A stretch of 64,000 nucleotides of DNA from Paraburkholderia atlantica (GCF_009362785.1 NZ_WHNQ01000003.1:372001-436000), one strand, 5' to 3'; counted from the first letter of the stretch, positions 8,997-18,821 are shown. Notes: generated by a model from the letters alone, not told the origin. Numbers and translations: made by a program.

Positions 8997-10178
8997 ATGC
9001 CGGATGAGGTCGTCGTCACCGCTGCCGTTCGCACCGCTATTGGAGATTTCGGTGGCGCGCTATCGAGCGTTCCGCCCACGACGCTAGGCGCAACAGTCGT
9101 GCGCGCGCTGCTCGAGCGTACCAATCTGCCGGGTGAAGATGTGGGTCACGTGGTGTTCGGCAACGTGATCCATACCGAGCCTCGCGACATGTATCTCGCG
9201 CGCGTCGCCGCGATGGAAGGCGGCGTCAGCGCCGAAGCACCGGCGCTGACGCTCAACAGGCTGTGCGGCTCCGGCCTCCAGGCGATCGTCTCCGCCGCCC
9301 AAGCCATCGCGCACGGCGACACCGACATTGCGATCGGCGCCGGTGCGGAAAGCATGTCGCGCGCAGCCTACGTGGCGACCGGCGCGCGTTGGGGTTCGCG
9401 CATGGGCGACATCCGTCTGATCGACATGATGGTCGGCGCGTTGACTGATCCGTTCAGTGCTTGCCATATGGGCGTCACCGCAGAAAACGTCGCGAAGAAG
9501 TACGGCATCACGCGCGACGACCAGGACTCGCTCGCCGTCGAATCGCACCGGCGCGCCGCCCAAGCCATTCATGACGGCAACTTCCGCGAGCAGATCGTGC
9601 CGGTAGCATTGCGTACGAAAAAAGGCGAGATCGCTTTCGATACCGACGAGCATGTGCGGTCGGGCACGACCCTCGCCGATCTCGCCAAATTGCGCCCGGC
9701 GTTCCAGAAAGACGGTACGGTCACGGCCGGCAATGCGTCGGGGCTCAACGACGGCGCCGCAGCTGTTCTGTTGATGGCCCGCCGCACAGCCGAGCAACGC
9801 GGCCTTCGTCAGCTCGCGCGACTCGTCTCCTGGGCTCACGCGGGCGTCGACCCGCAATTCATGGGCATTGGTCCGGTGCCTGCAACACGGAAGGCGTTGC
9901 AGCGCGCGGGCTTGACCGTCGCCGATCTCGATGTGATCGAAGCGAACGAGGCCTTCGCCGCGCAAGCTTGCGCGGTGGCGAAGGAACTGGAATTCGACGG
10001 CGCCAAGGTCAACCCGAACGGATCGGGCATTTCGCTCGGCCATCCGATTGGCGCAACCGGCGCTGTCATCGCGGTCAAAGCCATTCACGAGTTGCATCGT
10101 TGCGGCGGGCGCTATGCGCTCGTGACGATGTGTATCGGCGGGGGGCAAGGCATCGCAGCCATCTTCGAGCGCATTTAA
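8997..10178 (+). CDS. Acetyl-CoA acyltransferase (thiolase)
   Basis: 393 aa thiolase. The nucleophilic Cys lies in NRLCGSGLQAIV (residues about 85-95). The catalytic His is in GHPIGATGA and the second Cys in CIGGGQGIA near the C-terminus. ATG 8997 (MPDEVVVTAAVRT) follows AAGGAG; an in-frame upstream ATG at 8955 lacks a site. It is divergent from the CoA ligase operon and supplies the thiolytic step missing there. It is probably cotranscribed with the Nudix/MBL gene 40 bp downstream. Confidence 0.92.
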   Translation: MPDEVVVTAAVRTAIGDFGGALSSVPPTTLGATVVRALLERTNLPGEDVGHVVFGNVIHTEPRDMYLARVAAMEGGVSAEAPALTLNRLCGSGLQAIVSAAQAIAHGDTDIAIGAGAESMSRAAYVATGARWGSRMGDIRLIDMMVGALTDPFSACHMGVTAENVAKKYGITRDDQDSLAVESHRRAAQAIHDGNFREQIVPVALRTKKGEIAFDTDEHVRSGTTLADLAKLRPAFQKDGTVTAGNASGLNDGAAAVLLMARRTAEQRGLRQLARLVSWAHAGVDPQFMGIGPVPATRKALQRAGLTVADLDVIEANEAFAAQACAVAKELEFDGAKVNPNGSGISLGHPIGATGAVIAVKAIHELHRCGGRYALVTMCIGGGQGIAAIFERI

Positions 10179-10218
10179 GGCTTCCCGCAGCGTTATCCGT
10201 TCAACCAGAGGGAGAGAC

Positions 10219-11874
10219 GTGGTACGTCCCGAACAACTGCTTCACCCGCAACGACAGCCGGTGGCGCCACGCCCCGCCGCGACGATGCTGCTGGTCCGCG
10301 ACGCGCAGTACGAAGGTTCGCCCACCATCGAAGTGCTGATGACGCGACGTTCGGCGCAGGCGAGCTTCGCGCCGGGCGCGTTCGTCTTTCCTGGCGGCGC
10401 GATCGACTCCTCCGATGCAAGAATCGCCGGCGGCGCACGACGGCGCGCCACGCAAGACGACACTCAAGCGGTTCAGGCTGTAGCCGCTATTCGGGAAACA
10501 TTCGAAGAACTCGGCGTGCTGCTGGCATGGCGACACGACGGTGTGCTCGTCGACGACCACGATATTGCGAGGCTCGAACGGGCAACGCCGATCGAGGACC
10601 ATTGCTCGCGGCATGGGCTCACGCTCGCCGCGGATTGCGTTTATCCGTTTGCCCATTGGATCACCGACCGCGATCTGCCGCGGCGCTTTGATGTCCAGTT
10701 TTTCGTGGCGCGCATGCCCGTCGATCAAACCGCGGTCGCGGACGGCGCCGAGCAATTCGAACCCCTGTGGGTCCGTCCCGACGATGCGCTCGCACGTCAT
10801 GCGGCTGGCGACTTCGCGATGATCTTCCCGACCGTGCGCACGCTTGAGCGCCTTCGCTCGTTCGACTCGGTCGATGCACTGCTCGCCGCGTGTAGGGCGG
10901 AAAAGTCACTCTGGAGCAGTTGTCCGCGTGGTGGAATGAAAGCGGGCAGTGTCATGCGGTGCATGGAAGGCGATACCCCATACGGCGAACTGCGCCTCGT
11001 TTGCCCCGATGGCCAGGTGCTGCACTGTCTCGATTGGCGATTCACAGAAGCGATCCCACTGCTGCGAAACGTGATGCGGTTGACGGCAACGAACGGCGGC
11101 TTGATGACGGGTCCAGGCACGAATAGCTACATCGTAGGCACGGCGGCGACGGGCTTCATCGTCGTCGATCCGGGGCCAGGCGACCGGGCGCATCTTCAAC
11201 GCATCTTCTCGGCAACGGGCGGCGACATTCGAATGATCGTCTGCACGCACTCCCACGTGGACCATGCACCGGGGGCGAGGCCGCTGCAGTCTATGTGCTC
11301 GCACAAGCCACCTATCCTCGGCGTGGCGTCTGGACCTGCCGCCAAGGCAAGCAATCACTTCGTTCCCGATCGTGAATTGCTCGACGGCGAGGTGCTCTCG
11401 CTTGCGCATGACGGACAGACGCATCGATTGCTCGTGATCTCGACTCCGGGACACGCAAGCAACCACGTGTGCCTGGCGCTTCTGGAGGACGGACTGCTAT
11501 TCAGCGGCGATCACATTCTGAATGGCAGCACGACCATCATCGATCCTCCGGACGGCAATATGACCGCGTACCTTGCGTCACTAGACCGACTCGACGCGAT
11601 CTGTACCGAACGTGAGATCGAGTTTATTCTCCCCGCACACGGGTACGTACTCGACCGCGCGCGTGATCAGATCGCGCGCCTCAAGGCACACCGACTTGCC
11701 CGGGAAGCAAAGATCGCGGAGGCTGTGAAGACACTGCCGAGCGGTTCGATCGACGAATGGCTGCGGCTTGCTTACACCGATGTTCCCGAGAGACTGTGGC
11801 CAGCCGCGTCCCGGTCGCTGCTGGCTCATCTCGAACGGCTCGAGGAACACCGTCATCTGAGCTCGCACGCCTGA
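10219..11874 (+). CDS. Nudix hydrolase - metallo-beta-lactamase fusion protein
   Basis: 551 aa two-domain protein. Residues about 15-230 are a Nudix domain: GAFVFPGGAID is separated from the catalytic helix AAIRETFEELGVLL by an insert, as in the NUDT7/NUDT19 (CoA pyrophosphatase-like) group. Residues about 275-535 are an MBL fold with CTHSHVDHAPGA (HxHxDH), STPGHASNH, FSGDHILNG and PAHGYVL metal ligands, similar to LACTB2-like hydrolases. The start is GTG 10219 after GAGGGAGAG. Next to a thiolase, a role in removing stalled CoA esters or CoA itself is plausible (inference). Confidence 0.85.
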   Translation: MVRPEQLLHPQRQPVAPRPAATMLLVRDAQYEGSPTIEVLMTRRSAQASFAPGAFVFPGGAIDSSDARIAGGARRRATQDDTQAVQAVAAIRETFEELGVLLAWRHDGVLVDDHDIARLERATPIEDHCSRHGLTLAADCVYPFAHWITDRDLPRRFDVQFFVARMPVDQTAVADGAEQFEPLWVRPDDALARHAAGDFAMIFPTVRTLERLRSFDSVDALLAACRAEKSLWSSCPRGGMKAGSVMRCMEGDTPYGELRLVCPDGQVLHCLDWRFTEAIPLLRNVMRLTATNGGLMTGPGTNSYIVGTAATGFIVVDPGPGDRAHLQRIFSATGGDIRMIVCTHSHVDHAPGARPLQSMCSHKPPILGVASGPAAKASNHFVPDRELLDGEVLSLAHDGQTHRLLVISTPGHASNHVCLALLEDGLLFSGDHILNGSTTIIDPPDGNMTAYLASLDRLDAICTEREIEFILPAHGYVLDRARDQIARLKAHRLAREAKIAEAVKTLPSGSIDEWLRLAYTDVPERLWPAASRSLLAHLERLEEHRHLSSHA

Positions 11875-11896
11875 CAGCGCTCTTAATGACTGTATC

Positions 11897-11934
11897 GGCT
11901 GTCCACGCCCGCTGAATCCGAAGCGGGGACAGCC
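11897..11934. terminator. Hairpin terminator between convergent genes
   Basis: GGCTGTCC (11897-11904) pairs with GGACAGCC (11927-11934). A nested CCCGCT/AGCGGG stem makes a strong two-part hairpin. It lies between the Nudix/MBL stop and the convergent NMO-like stop, and probably serves both directions. No clear T-run follows. Confidence 0.6.
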
Positions 11935-11961
11935 CTATTCGATTGCCGTCTTGTTTCGACC

Positions 11962-12972
<1,011 letters not shown>

Positions 12973-13020
12973 TCACGGTGCAGCGGTCGAGCGTCGCGTG
13001 TGAAATGCGCCAATCGTTTA

Positions 13021-13038
13021 TATTTACGAACATCGTGC
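13021..13038. promoter_or_regulatory. Putative shared operator, site B
   Basis: TATTTACGAACATCGTGC lies between the divergent NMO-like gene (start 12939) and folE (start 13132), within the only AT-rich stretch of this gap. It shares the 11-mer GAACATCGTGC with site C at 25799-25816. Confidence 0.45.
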
Positions 13039-13131
13039 AATTATATACACTTTTCTCCGTTGCCGATGCTCATGTGCTGCACGCGCGAGCGCGGATGTGA
13101 CTGCATGAGGCATGAACGATCAGGAGAGTTG

Positions 13132-13767
13132 ATGAACAAGCGAGACAACGAGATTAGCGCTGAGCAAGCGTCGGGTCGCCCGACGCAGGATCAGGCGGAA
13201 GAAGCGGTACGTACGCTCATCCGGTGGGCAGGCGACAACCCCGAAAGGGAAGGCCTCGTTCAAACACCTGCGCGCGTCGCGCGCGCGTACCGGGAGTTCT
13301 TTTCGGGCTATGAATCCGATCCGATGCAGATTCTCGCAACCACGTTTTCCGAAGTGGATGGCTATGACGAGATGGTGGTGCTAAAAGACATCCGCTTCGA
13401 AAGCTACTGCGAACATCATATGGTGCCCATCATCGGACGCGCGCACGTTGCCTACTTGCCCGAGCATCGCGTGGTCGGCATTTCCAAACTCGCGCGCCTC
13501 GTCGATGTCTATGCCAAGCGTCTGCAGATTCAGGAGAAGATGACCGTTCAGATCGCCGACGCGTTGAACACCGTGCTGCAACCCAAGGGGGTCGCCGTCA
13601 TTCTCGAAGCCGCACATCAGTGCATGAGCACGCGAGGCGTGCATAAGCCGGGCGCGTCGCTGGTGACGAGTCGAATGCTGGGCGCATTCCGTGACGACCC
13701 TTCCACGCGCCGCGAGTTTCTCTCGATTGTCGGTCACGGCGCGAATACTCCTTTACCCAATAGCTAA
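13132..13767 (+). CDS. folE: GTP cyclohydrolase I
   Basis: 211 aa GTP cyclohydrolase IA, converting GTP to 7,8-dihydroneopterin triphosphate for folate or pterin synthesis. Family landmarks are present: [19 protein letters not shown] (Zn-binding Cys and His), [17 protein letters not shown], and [14 protein letters not shown] (second Zn Cys). ATG 13132 follows AGGAGAG; the frame is open much further upstream but without a start signal. It is monocistronic, with a strong terminator right at the stop. Its place inside a catabolic cluster is odd; it may supply pterin cofactor or be a spare copy. Confidence 0.93.
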   Translation: MNKRDNEISAEQASGRPTQDQAEEAVRTLIRWAGDNPEREGLVQTPARVARAYREFFSGYESDPMQILATTFSEVDGYDEMVVLKDIRFESYCEHHMVPIIGRAHVAYLPEHRVVGISKLARLVDVYAKRLQIQEKMTVQIADALNTVLQPKGVAVILEAAHQCMSTRGVHKPGASLVTSRMLGAFRDDPSTRREFLSIVGHGANTPLPNS

Positions 13768-13801
13768 AAGCCAACGTCGGCTTCGAGCCGACGTTGGCTT
13801 T
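13767..13801 (+). terminator. Rho-independent terminator of folE
   Basis: A perfect 16-bp stem (13767-13782 with 13786-13801) closes a TCG loop. The stem is GC-rich in the centre with A-run and T-run ends. It begins on the last base of the folE stop codon. Confidence 0.9.
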
Positions 13802-13858
13802 CTGGAACAATCGATTCGCGTAGCCGCAGCAAGCGTCGTCAGAGGCTTGCGTACCGCT

Positions 13859-14401
13859 TCAAACCTCGGCGGGTTGACGCGTCATCAGAGGCCGTTCATA
13901 AGAAACGTCCTCACGATTTCTTGAACTAACGCCGTTGCTCATCAGGATTTCGCGCCATGCCGCAGGTACTTCTGCAGGCGTCAGTTCATTGATAGCTTCA
14001 GAGATGCAGACGCGAGCGGCGATCGCCCACACGCCATCCCGCTTCTCGAAGCGGTCGATATAGCGCCCCACCGCCAGCGTATCCGGCTTGACGCGATTTT
14101 CACCGAAGAAAAGCCAGTACGTTTCCGCGTGCGCCTCGTTGCCCTGCAATTCGACGCTGTGATTGAACACCATATGGTGGTGCGACAACTGATGCTCGGT
14201 ATGGTATGCAAAGGCCCAGTCGACGAATTCCTCTGCATTTCCAACGAATGCGCCGTGATCGTCGATTGCGTCCGGATGGTATGCAGACAGCGTCAACTCA
14301 CGGTCCATGCGGTCGACCCCGCGGCAATAACGGTGCACGCATTCGAGTATGTCCTGCTTGTCCAACAGCGCTTCAACGCGTGCGTTCAACTCTTCATTCA
14401 T
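13859..14401 (-). CDS. SnoaL/NTF2-like family protein
   Basis: 180 aa protein of the SnoaL_4 (nuclear transport factor 2-like) fold. The segment DKQDILECVHRYCRGVDRMD at residues about 14-33 and the following SAYHPDAIDDHG are the family signature. ATG 14401 (MNEELNARVEALL) was chosen over the longer frame to 14470. Members are small cone-shaped barrels acting as isomerases, dehydratases or cyclases, and are frequent in steroid, terpenoid and aromatic catabolic clusters. A role on a pathway intermediate fits the neighbours but the reaction is unknown. Confidence 0.82.
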   Translation of the reverse strand: MNEELNARVEALLDKQDILECVHRYCRGVDRMDRELTLSAYHPDAIDDHGAFVGNAEEFVDWAFAYHTEHQLSHHHMVFNHSVELQGNEAHAETYWLFFGENRVKPDTLAVGRYIDRFEKRDGVWAIAARVCISEAINELTPAEVPAAWREILMSNGVSSRNREDVSYERPLMTRQPAEV

Positions 14402-14412
14402 CGTTTTTACCG

Positions 14413-14727
14413 TTAGATAGTCATGGCGACAAAAAAGACGACCGCGCCGATCACGGCGCCAACGAAGCAATAGCCTTCGCCTGTCGACAAGTCAGTTTCC
14501 TGCGCTCGCGCACGGCTCGCGATCGCACATCCGATGATGCCCGCAAGTGCCGTCAAGCCGAGCACGGCAAAGGTCATCACGACGCCGAAAAGCGCGGACC
14601 GACCTAGTTCTTCGATGTGCAGGTCACGTTGCAGCAGCCAGACCGCTGCTGCTGAAATCGACAGAAGAATGAGCGGCAGCCACACTCTGCGCGCTTCTCG
14701 TGCGCTCTCGCGGGTAAGCGTTTTCAT
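14413..14727 (-). CDS. Small integral membrane protein, unknown function
   Basis: 104 aa protein with three predicted transmembrane segments: VWLPLILLSISAAAVWLL (about 14-31), a second over ALFGVVMTFAVLGLTALAGIIGCAIA (about 45-70), and YCFVGAVIGAVVFFVAMTI at the C-terminus. Its ATG overlaps the stop of the upstream small gene by 4 bp (ATGA), so the two are translationally coupled. I do not recognise the family. Confidence 0.65.
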   Translation of the reverse strand: MKTLTRESAREARRVWLPLILLSISAAAVWLLQRDLHIEELGRSALFGVVMTFAVLGLTALAGIIGCAIASRARAQETDLSTGEGYCFVGAVIGAVVFFVAMTI

Positions 14728-14921
14728 CGCGTCCGCCCTTCCGTGCGCAGTCTGTCGAGAGTACGAGGCGCCATCGCACCCAGTGCACGCGCCACCCAAT
14801 TCGGCTGTTTTGCGCGAGCCGATTCGTCCGACGAGGCAGCGCCTTTTTCAGCGCGCTGACGACGATAGTCGAACGTATAGTCCGCAAGAGGACCACGTAA
14901 ATCGCTGTCGAGAAAGTACAT
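14724..14921 (-). CDS. Small hydrophilic protein, unknown function
   Basis: 65 aa charged protein (MYFLDSDLRGPLADYTFDYR...). ATG 14921 has GGAG 8 nt upstream. It has no signal peptide or membrane segment. It is coupled by a 4-bp overlap to the small membrane protein at 14413-14727, suggesting a cytosolic partner or regulator of that protein. Family not recognised. Confidence 0.6.
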   Translation of the reverse strand: MYFLDSDLRGPLADYTFDYRRQRAEKGAASSDESARAKQPNWVARALGAMAPRTLDRLRTEGRTR

Positions 14922-15080
14922 CGCATGTCTCCGATCAGACTTATGCCTGGCGGGCGCTTGCATGGCGCCTCTAGATAGACATCGTAGGTCACGGAAAACC
15001 GTTATGCAACAAGTCGTTCAATTAATGACGTCGGTGTTTTCACTAGCCGTCAAGGGATAGACCGAGTCGCATGCGCGAGC

Positions 15081-15114
15081 GCCCGTTGCACACATGGCCA
15101 TGTGTGCAACGGGC
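15081..15114. repeat. 34-bp perfect palindrome (probable terminator hairpin)
   Basis: GCCCGTTGCACACATGG (15081-15097) is followed at once by its exact reverse complement (15098-15114). It lies 26 bp after the stop of the leftward SDR gene, where it would fold into a long hairpin at the mRNA 3' end. No T-run follows, so it could instead protect the mRNA end or bind a protein as DNA. Confidence 0.7.
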
Positions 15115-15139
15115 CGGCAATGAGATGCGGACGGAGCGA

Positions 15140-15925
15140 TCAGGAGACCTGGAAGCCGCCGTCGACAGCGAGAAGCTGCCCGGTGACATAGTCCGATGCC
15201 GGCGATGCGAAGAACAGCACTGCCCTCGCGATATCGGAGGCGACACCGATGCGGCCGAGCGGCATGCGGCCAGGCTGCGTGATCGGCCCGTGGGCCTGAT
15301 GAACCTTCGTCGATGCGGCCGCGCCCTCGGTTGCCACGCCGCCGGGCAGCACCGCGTTCACGCGAATTCCGTGTGGTGCGAATTCGAGAGCCGCCACCTT
15401 GGTGAGGTTGTTGACACCCGCCTTCGACGCGCCGTAGTCACCGTTGTCGAAAATCACCGGTTGCAGCGAAGCCACCGACGAAATATTGATAATCGAGCCG
15501 CCGTTTTTGGCACCCTGCATCCGCTTGATCGCTTCGCGCATGCACAGGAAGGTGCCGCGCAGGTTGACGCCGAGCACCTTGTCCCACTTCTCGGCCGACG
15601 TCTCGACGAATTGCGTCTTTGGATAGATACCGGCGTTGTTGACGAGAATATCGAGGCGCCCGAGCTTCGCCTGCACGGTTTCGTACATCGCGAGAATCGA
15701 CGCTTCATTGCCGATGTCCACCTTGACCGCGATAGCCTTGCCAGATGCGCTTTCGATTTGCTTGACCGTCTGCTGCGCCGCTTCCTCGTTCAGATCCGCC
15801 GCAACCACCGCCGCGCCGGCCGACGCCAGCAGCAGAGCCGTCTCACGTCCGATGCCCGAACCTGCCCCTGTCACTACCGCTACTTTCTGATCGAGATTAA
15901 AAAGACTCGCCACATTCGTGCTCAC
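15140..15925 (-). CDS. SDR-family oxidoreductase
   Basis: 261 aa classical short-chain dehydrogenase. The start is GTG 15925 (VSTNVASLFNLDQK), preceded by AAGGAGGAG. Motifs are TGAGSGIGRETALLL, NNAGIYPKTQF, the Ser of SSVASLQ, and YGASKAG. The C-terminus ends in VTGQLLAVDGGFQVS, closely similar to the SDRs ending at 33670 and 34588, so the three look like paralogues. It lies downstream of a LysR gene and has its own operator-like site (15966-15983). Confidence 0.9.
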   Translation of the reverse strand: MSTNVASLFNLDQKVAVVTGAGSGIGRETALLLASAGAAVVAADLNEEAAQQTVKQIESASGKAIAVKVDIGNEASILAMYETVQAKLGRLDILVNNAGIYPKTQFVETSAEKWDKVLGVNLRGTFLCMREAIKRMQGAKNGGSIINISSVASLQPVIFDNGDYGASKAGVNNLTKVAALEFAPHGIRVNAVLPGGVATEGAAASTKVHQAHGPITQPGRMPLGRIGVASDIARAVLFFASPASDYVTGQLLAVDGGFQVS

Positions 15926-15965
15926 TGCTCCTCCTTTGGCTCGCGTCGCGAGCAAGTTATTTTCT

Positions 15966-15983
15966 GAACGTCATTCGGAAAAA
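15966..15983. promoter_or_regulatory. Putative shared operator, site D
   Basis: Read on the minus strand, TTTTTCCGAATGACGTTC contains the perfect dyad GAA-N5-TTC and lies about 50 bp before the SDR start at 15925, a position that would overlap the promoter. Confidence 0.45.
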
Positions 15984-16053
15984 TAAACGCACCACTTGAT
16001 GGTGTCAAGATAAACGAGGATCCGAATGATGGAAGGAGCAGCGACTGCGCGTA

Positions 16054-16953
16054 TCACGTAGCCGTCGACGACGCGATGTCACGGATGATGTCGAGCATCG
16101 AACGATGGTAGGGCTTGTGAGGCCTATCCGCCCACACCAGCGACACTTCGGTCTCGCCTGAAGCTGGAACATCCTCGATGTCGATGTAGGCGACACCCTC
16201 CACGGGCAAGTAACGCGCCGAGTCCAGCATCAGGCCGACACCCAGTTCGTGAGCCACGAGATTGAGCATCGTATAAGGATGGCGGGCTTGCTGGGTCACG
16301 CGCGGCGACAGCCCCGCCTCGCGGCGCGCTGCCTCGAACGCGGCGAAGAGCGGCTGCGACATCTGCTGAGGGAACATGATGAGCGGATATCGCGCGAGAT
16401 CCGCGATGCGAATCGAACGCTGCGTCGCCACGGGCCACTTCGCGGGAACCGCGGCGACCACGCGCAGACGCTCGATGACCACGCTTTCCAAACCCGAGAC
16501 GTCCGCGGCGCTGGTGACTACCACGCCCATGTCGATGCTGCCGTTTTTCACGCTGGCAACGGTCAAAGCACTGCCGCGCTCGATCAGCCGGACGTCGACA
16601 CCCGGCCACTGCTTGCGGAGCCCCTGAATGGCTAGCGGCATGATTCGCACCGCGCACATCGGCACGAACGCAACGCTCAAACTCGCCAGTTCGTCGGCGG
16701 CTTGCCGCACGCGCCGCTCGGCCAGCTCCGCTTGCGCGATCAGTGGCTTCGCTTCCGCGAGCAACGCGGCTCCGGCGGGTGTGAGCGAAACGCCTCGCGG
16801 TGTGCGTTCCAGCAGTTTGATACCGAGCTGCTCCTCCAGCCGCATGATCGACTGGCTGAGCGGTGGCTGTGCCATGCCCAGGCGCGCGGCCGCACGGCCA
16901 AAGTGCTGGGTCTCCGCAACCGCAACGAAATGTCTGAGATGCCGCAATTCCAT
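16054..16953 (-). CDS. LysR-family transcriptional regulator
   Basis: 299 aa LysR regulator. The N-terminal helix-turn-helix spans MELRHLRHFVAVAETQHFGRAAARLGMAQPPLSQSIMRLEEQLG, the classical BenM/CatR-like form. The effector domain follows from about residue 90. ATG 16953 is the natural family start although the frame stays open to 17613. It is divergent from the chemoreceptor at 17185 and upstream of the SDR at 15140. An 11-bp direct repeat in its upstream region may be its binding site. Confidence 0.92.
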   Translation of the reverse strand: MELRHLRHFVAVAETQHFGRAAARLGMAQPPLSQSIMRLEEQLGIKLLERTPRGVSLTPAGAALLAEAKPLIAQAELAERRVRQAADELASLSVAFVPMCAVRIMPLAIQGLRKQWPGVDVRLIERGSALTVASVKNGSIDMGVVVTSAADVSGLESVVIERLRVVAAVPAKWPVATQRSIRIADLARYPLIMFPQQMSQPLFAAFEAARREAGLSPRVTQQARHPYTMLNLVAHELGVGLMLDSARYLPVEGVAYIDIEDVPASGETEVSLVWADRPHKPYHRSMLDIIRDIASSTAT

Positions 16954-16970
16954 GAGCTGATATGACTTTG

Positions 16971-17085
16971 ATATCGGGTGCCACCAGCATATCTCCTTTG
17001 TCCCGTTGCGGGGCACCGCGGACGAACCCTGGTCACATTGTTGAACGCGGCTTGGTGCACGCGGACCCAACGTCATATCGGGTGC
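16971..17085. promoter_or_regulatory. Pair of 11-bp direct repeats upstream of LysR gene
   Basis: ATATCGGGTGC occurs at 16971-16981 and again at 17075-17085, both followed a few bases later by CAGC. The copies are 104 bp apart in the LysR leader. They could be LysR recognition and activation sites that allow looping; function is inferred from position only. Confidence 0.35.
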
Positions 17086-17118
17086 TTCCCAGCTTGACGT
17101 CAAGCAGCGATACACATA

Positions 17119-17136
17119 CATTTTCGAATGCCGTTC
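17119..17136. promoter_or_regulatory. Putative shared operator, site F
   Basis: CATTTTCGAATGCCGTTC carries the dyad GAA-N5-TTC. It lies about 58 bp before the chemoreceptor start and about 170 bp before the divergent LysR start. Confidence 0.4.
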
Positions 17137-17184
17137 TACAATACGAATAATAACCAAAGACAGCTCAAGTGAGCTTGGACAGAT

Positions 17185-18777
17185 ATGGGGCAACAGGACA
17201 ATACGAATCGCGAATACGAGCTGCAGGACCATGAGCTGATGGTCTGCTGCGTAGGCGCGCAATCTCAGGTGGTCTATTCGAACCCGGTTTATCAACGCGT
17301 CACGGGCTTTTCGCTGCAGGAACTTCAGGCTACGCAGGGAGCGGACCGTATACGCGACGTTCCCCAGCCGGTACTGGCCGACCTCGGAGCGGCTGTCAGG
17401 CAGGGCAAGCCCTGGAGTGGACTTATCAAGCTCGCCTGCAAGCGTGGCACACTCGTATGGTGCCGTTTGAACATGGCGCCACTCGTTTCGCACGGACGAT
17501 ACATCGGCTCCCTGATGGTTCTCAGCAAGCCGGTTGATGGTGAGATCGAGCAGACCGAAGCACTGTATCGACGTTTTCGTTCTGACCATGACGGCAAGCT
17601 CGGGTGGGAACAAGGGCGCATCGTGCGCCGCGGCATCTTTGGCAAGGCCGCCGGCCGAATTCGTTCGGTTGGTCTTAAGCGCTACATCTGGGGCGCCCTC
17701 TGCGCACTCACCCTGGTGGACATACTCGGACTGGCGAGCTGCGCCGACGGTCTTTCCTCTTTCTCATTCTGGAGCGAACTCGTCGCCCTGATTCTGCTGA
17801 CTTCCGCTGCAGGCGTGTTCCTGTCTCGCGTCATCGCCGCCCCGTTGCAGGAAGCCGCGCGAACAGCGATGAAGATTGCCGCGGGCGATCTGAGCGCCAC
17901 TTGCCACAGTGTTCGAAGCGATGAAATCGGCGATGTGCTCCGAACCCTGAATCAGGTCAGTATCAACATGCGTGCCACCGTGCTCGACGTCCGCAATGGC
18001 GTAAAGACCATGCAACAGGCAACGAACGATATTGCCGCGGGCACGTTCGAGCTTTCCGGACGAACGGAAACCCAGGCCAGCAGTCTCGAAGAGACGGCTG
18101 CTTCGATGGAGCAGATCAATTCGACGGTGGGTCACAATGCCGACGCGGCCAGACAGGCGAGTAGTCTGGCAGCCCGCGCGAGCCAAGCAGCCGAAGATGG
18201 AGGACGAGTAGTAGATCAGGTCATCTCGACGATGGAGAAAATCACGCAGTCGAGCAGCAAGATATCGGACATCATCTCCGTTATCGATGCCATTGCTTTC
18301 CAGACCAACATTCTGGCCCTGAACGCCGCGGTCGAAGCCGCGAGAGCCGGCGAAGACGGACGCGGGTTCGCCGTCGTAGCGGGCGAGGTCCGGAACCTCG
18401 CTCAACGCAGCGCGCAGGCCGCAAAAGAAATCAAGGCGTTGATCACGCAAAGCGTCGAAACGGTCGAAGGAGGATCGAAGCTGGTCGATTCGGCGGGCAA
18501 GACGATTGCCGACATCGTTGCGCAAGTTCGTGGCGTAACCAATCTGGTCAGCCAGATCGCCGAGGCATCGCGAGAGCAGTCAGCCGGAGTCAGTCAGGTA
18601 AGCGTTGCGGTAGAACAGTTGGACCGCATGACGCAGGTGAACTCGACGCTCGTTCAGCAGCACACGGCCGCAGCCGATAGCATGAAGCAGCAGACTGAGC
18701 GCCTCGCCGAAATGCTGTGTGTTTTCACGCTCTCGCGTGACGAACGGAACGTGCTGCTGAGCCGAACTGGCGCGTAA
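17185..18777 (+). CDS. PAS-containing methyl-accepting chemotaxis protein (Aer-like)
   Basis: 530 aa chemoreceptor. Residues about 15-115 form a PAS domain ([15 protein letters not shown]...), as in the energy-taxis receptor Aer. Two hydrophobic segments (about 168-185 and 192-212) anchor it, followed by a HAMP region ([19 protein letters not shown]). The cytoplasmic coiled coil has the conserved hairpin tip [20 protein letters not shown]. No CheR-tethering pentapeptide is seen at the C-terminus. It could steer the cell by redox state or by the compound degraded here. Its promoter region carries site F, so chemotaxis may be co-induced with the pathway. Confidence 0.92.
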   Translation: MGQQDNTNREYELQDHELMVCCVGAQSQVVYSNPVYQRVTGFSLQELQATQGADRIRDVPQPVLADLGAAVRQGKPWSGLIKLACKRGTLVWCRLNMAPLVSHGRYIGSLMVLSKPVDGEIEQTEALYRRFRSDHDGKLGWEQGRIVRRGIFGKAAGRIRSVGLKRYIWGALCALTLVDILGLASCADGLSSFSFWSELVALILLTSAAGVFLSRVIAAPLQEAARTAMKIAAGDLSATCHSVRSDEIGDVLRTLNQVSINMRATVLDVRNGVKTMQQATNDIAAGTFELSGRTETQASSLEETAASMEQINSTVGHNADAARQASSLAARASQAAEDGGRVVDQVISTMEKITQSSSKISDIISVIDAIAFQTNILALNAAVEAARAGEDGRGFAVVAGEVRNLAQRSAQAAKEIKALITQSVETVEGGSKLVDSAGKTIADIVAQVRGVTNLVSQIAEASREQSAGVSQVSVAVEQLDRMTQVNSTLVQQHTAAADSMKQQTERLAEMLCVFTLSRDERNVLLSRTGA

Positions 18778-18821
18778 GACCGCCGCATGCGAACACCACT
18801 TCAGGCGAGCTGACGCGAAGA

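Noticed and set aside
17119-17136. Shared operator read as ordinary -35/-10 promoter elements
   Set aside because: The conserved part is GAA-N5-TTC rather than TTGACA/TATAAT spacing, and its distance to the starts varies from about 40 to 140 bp.
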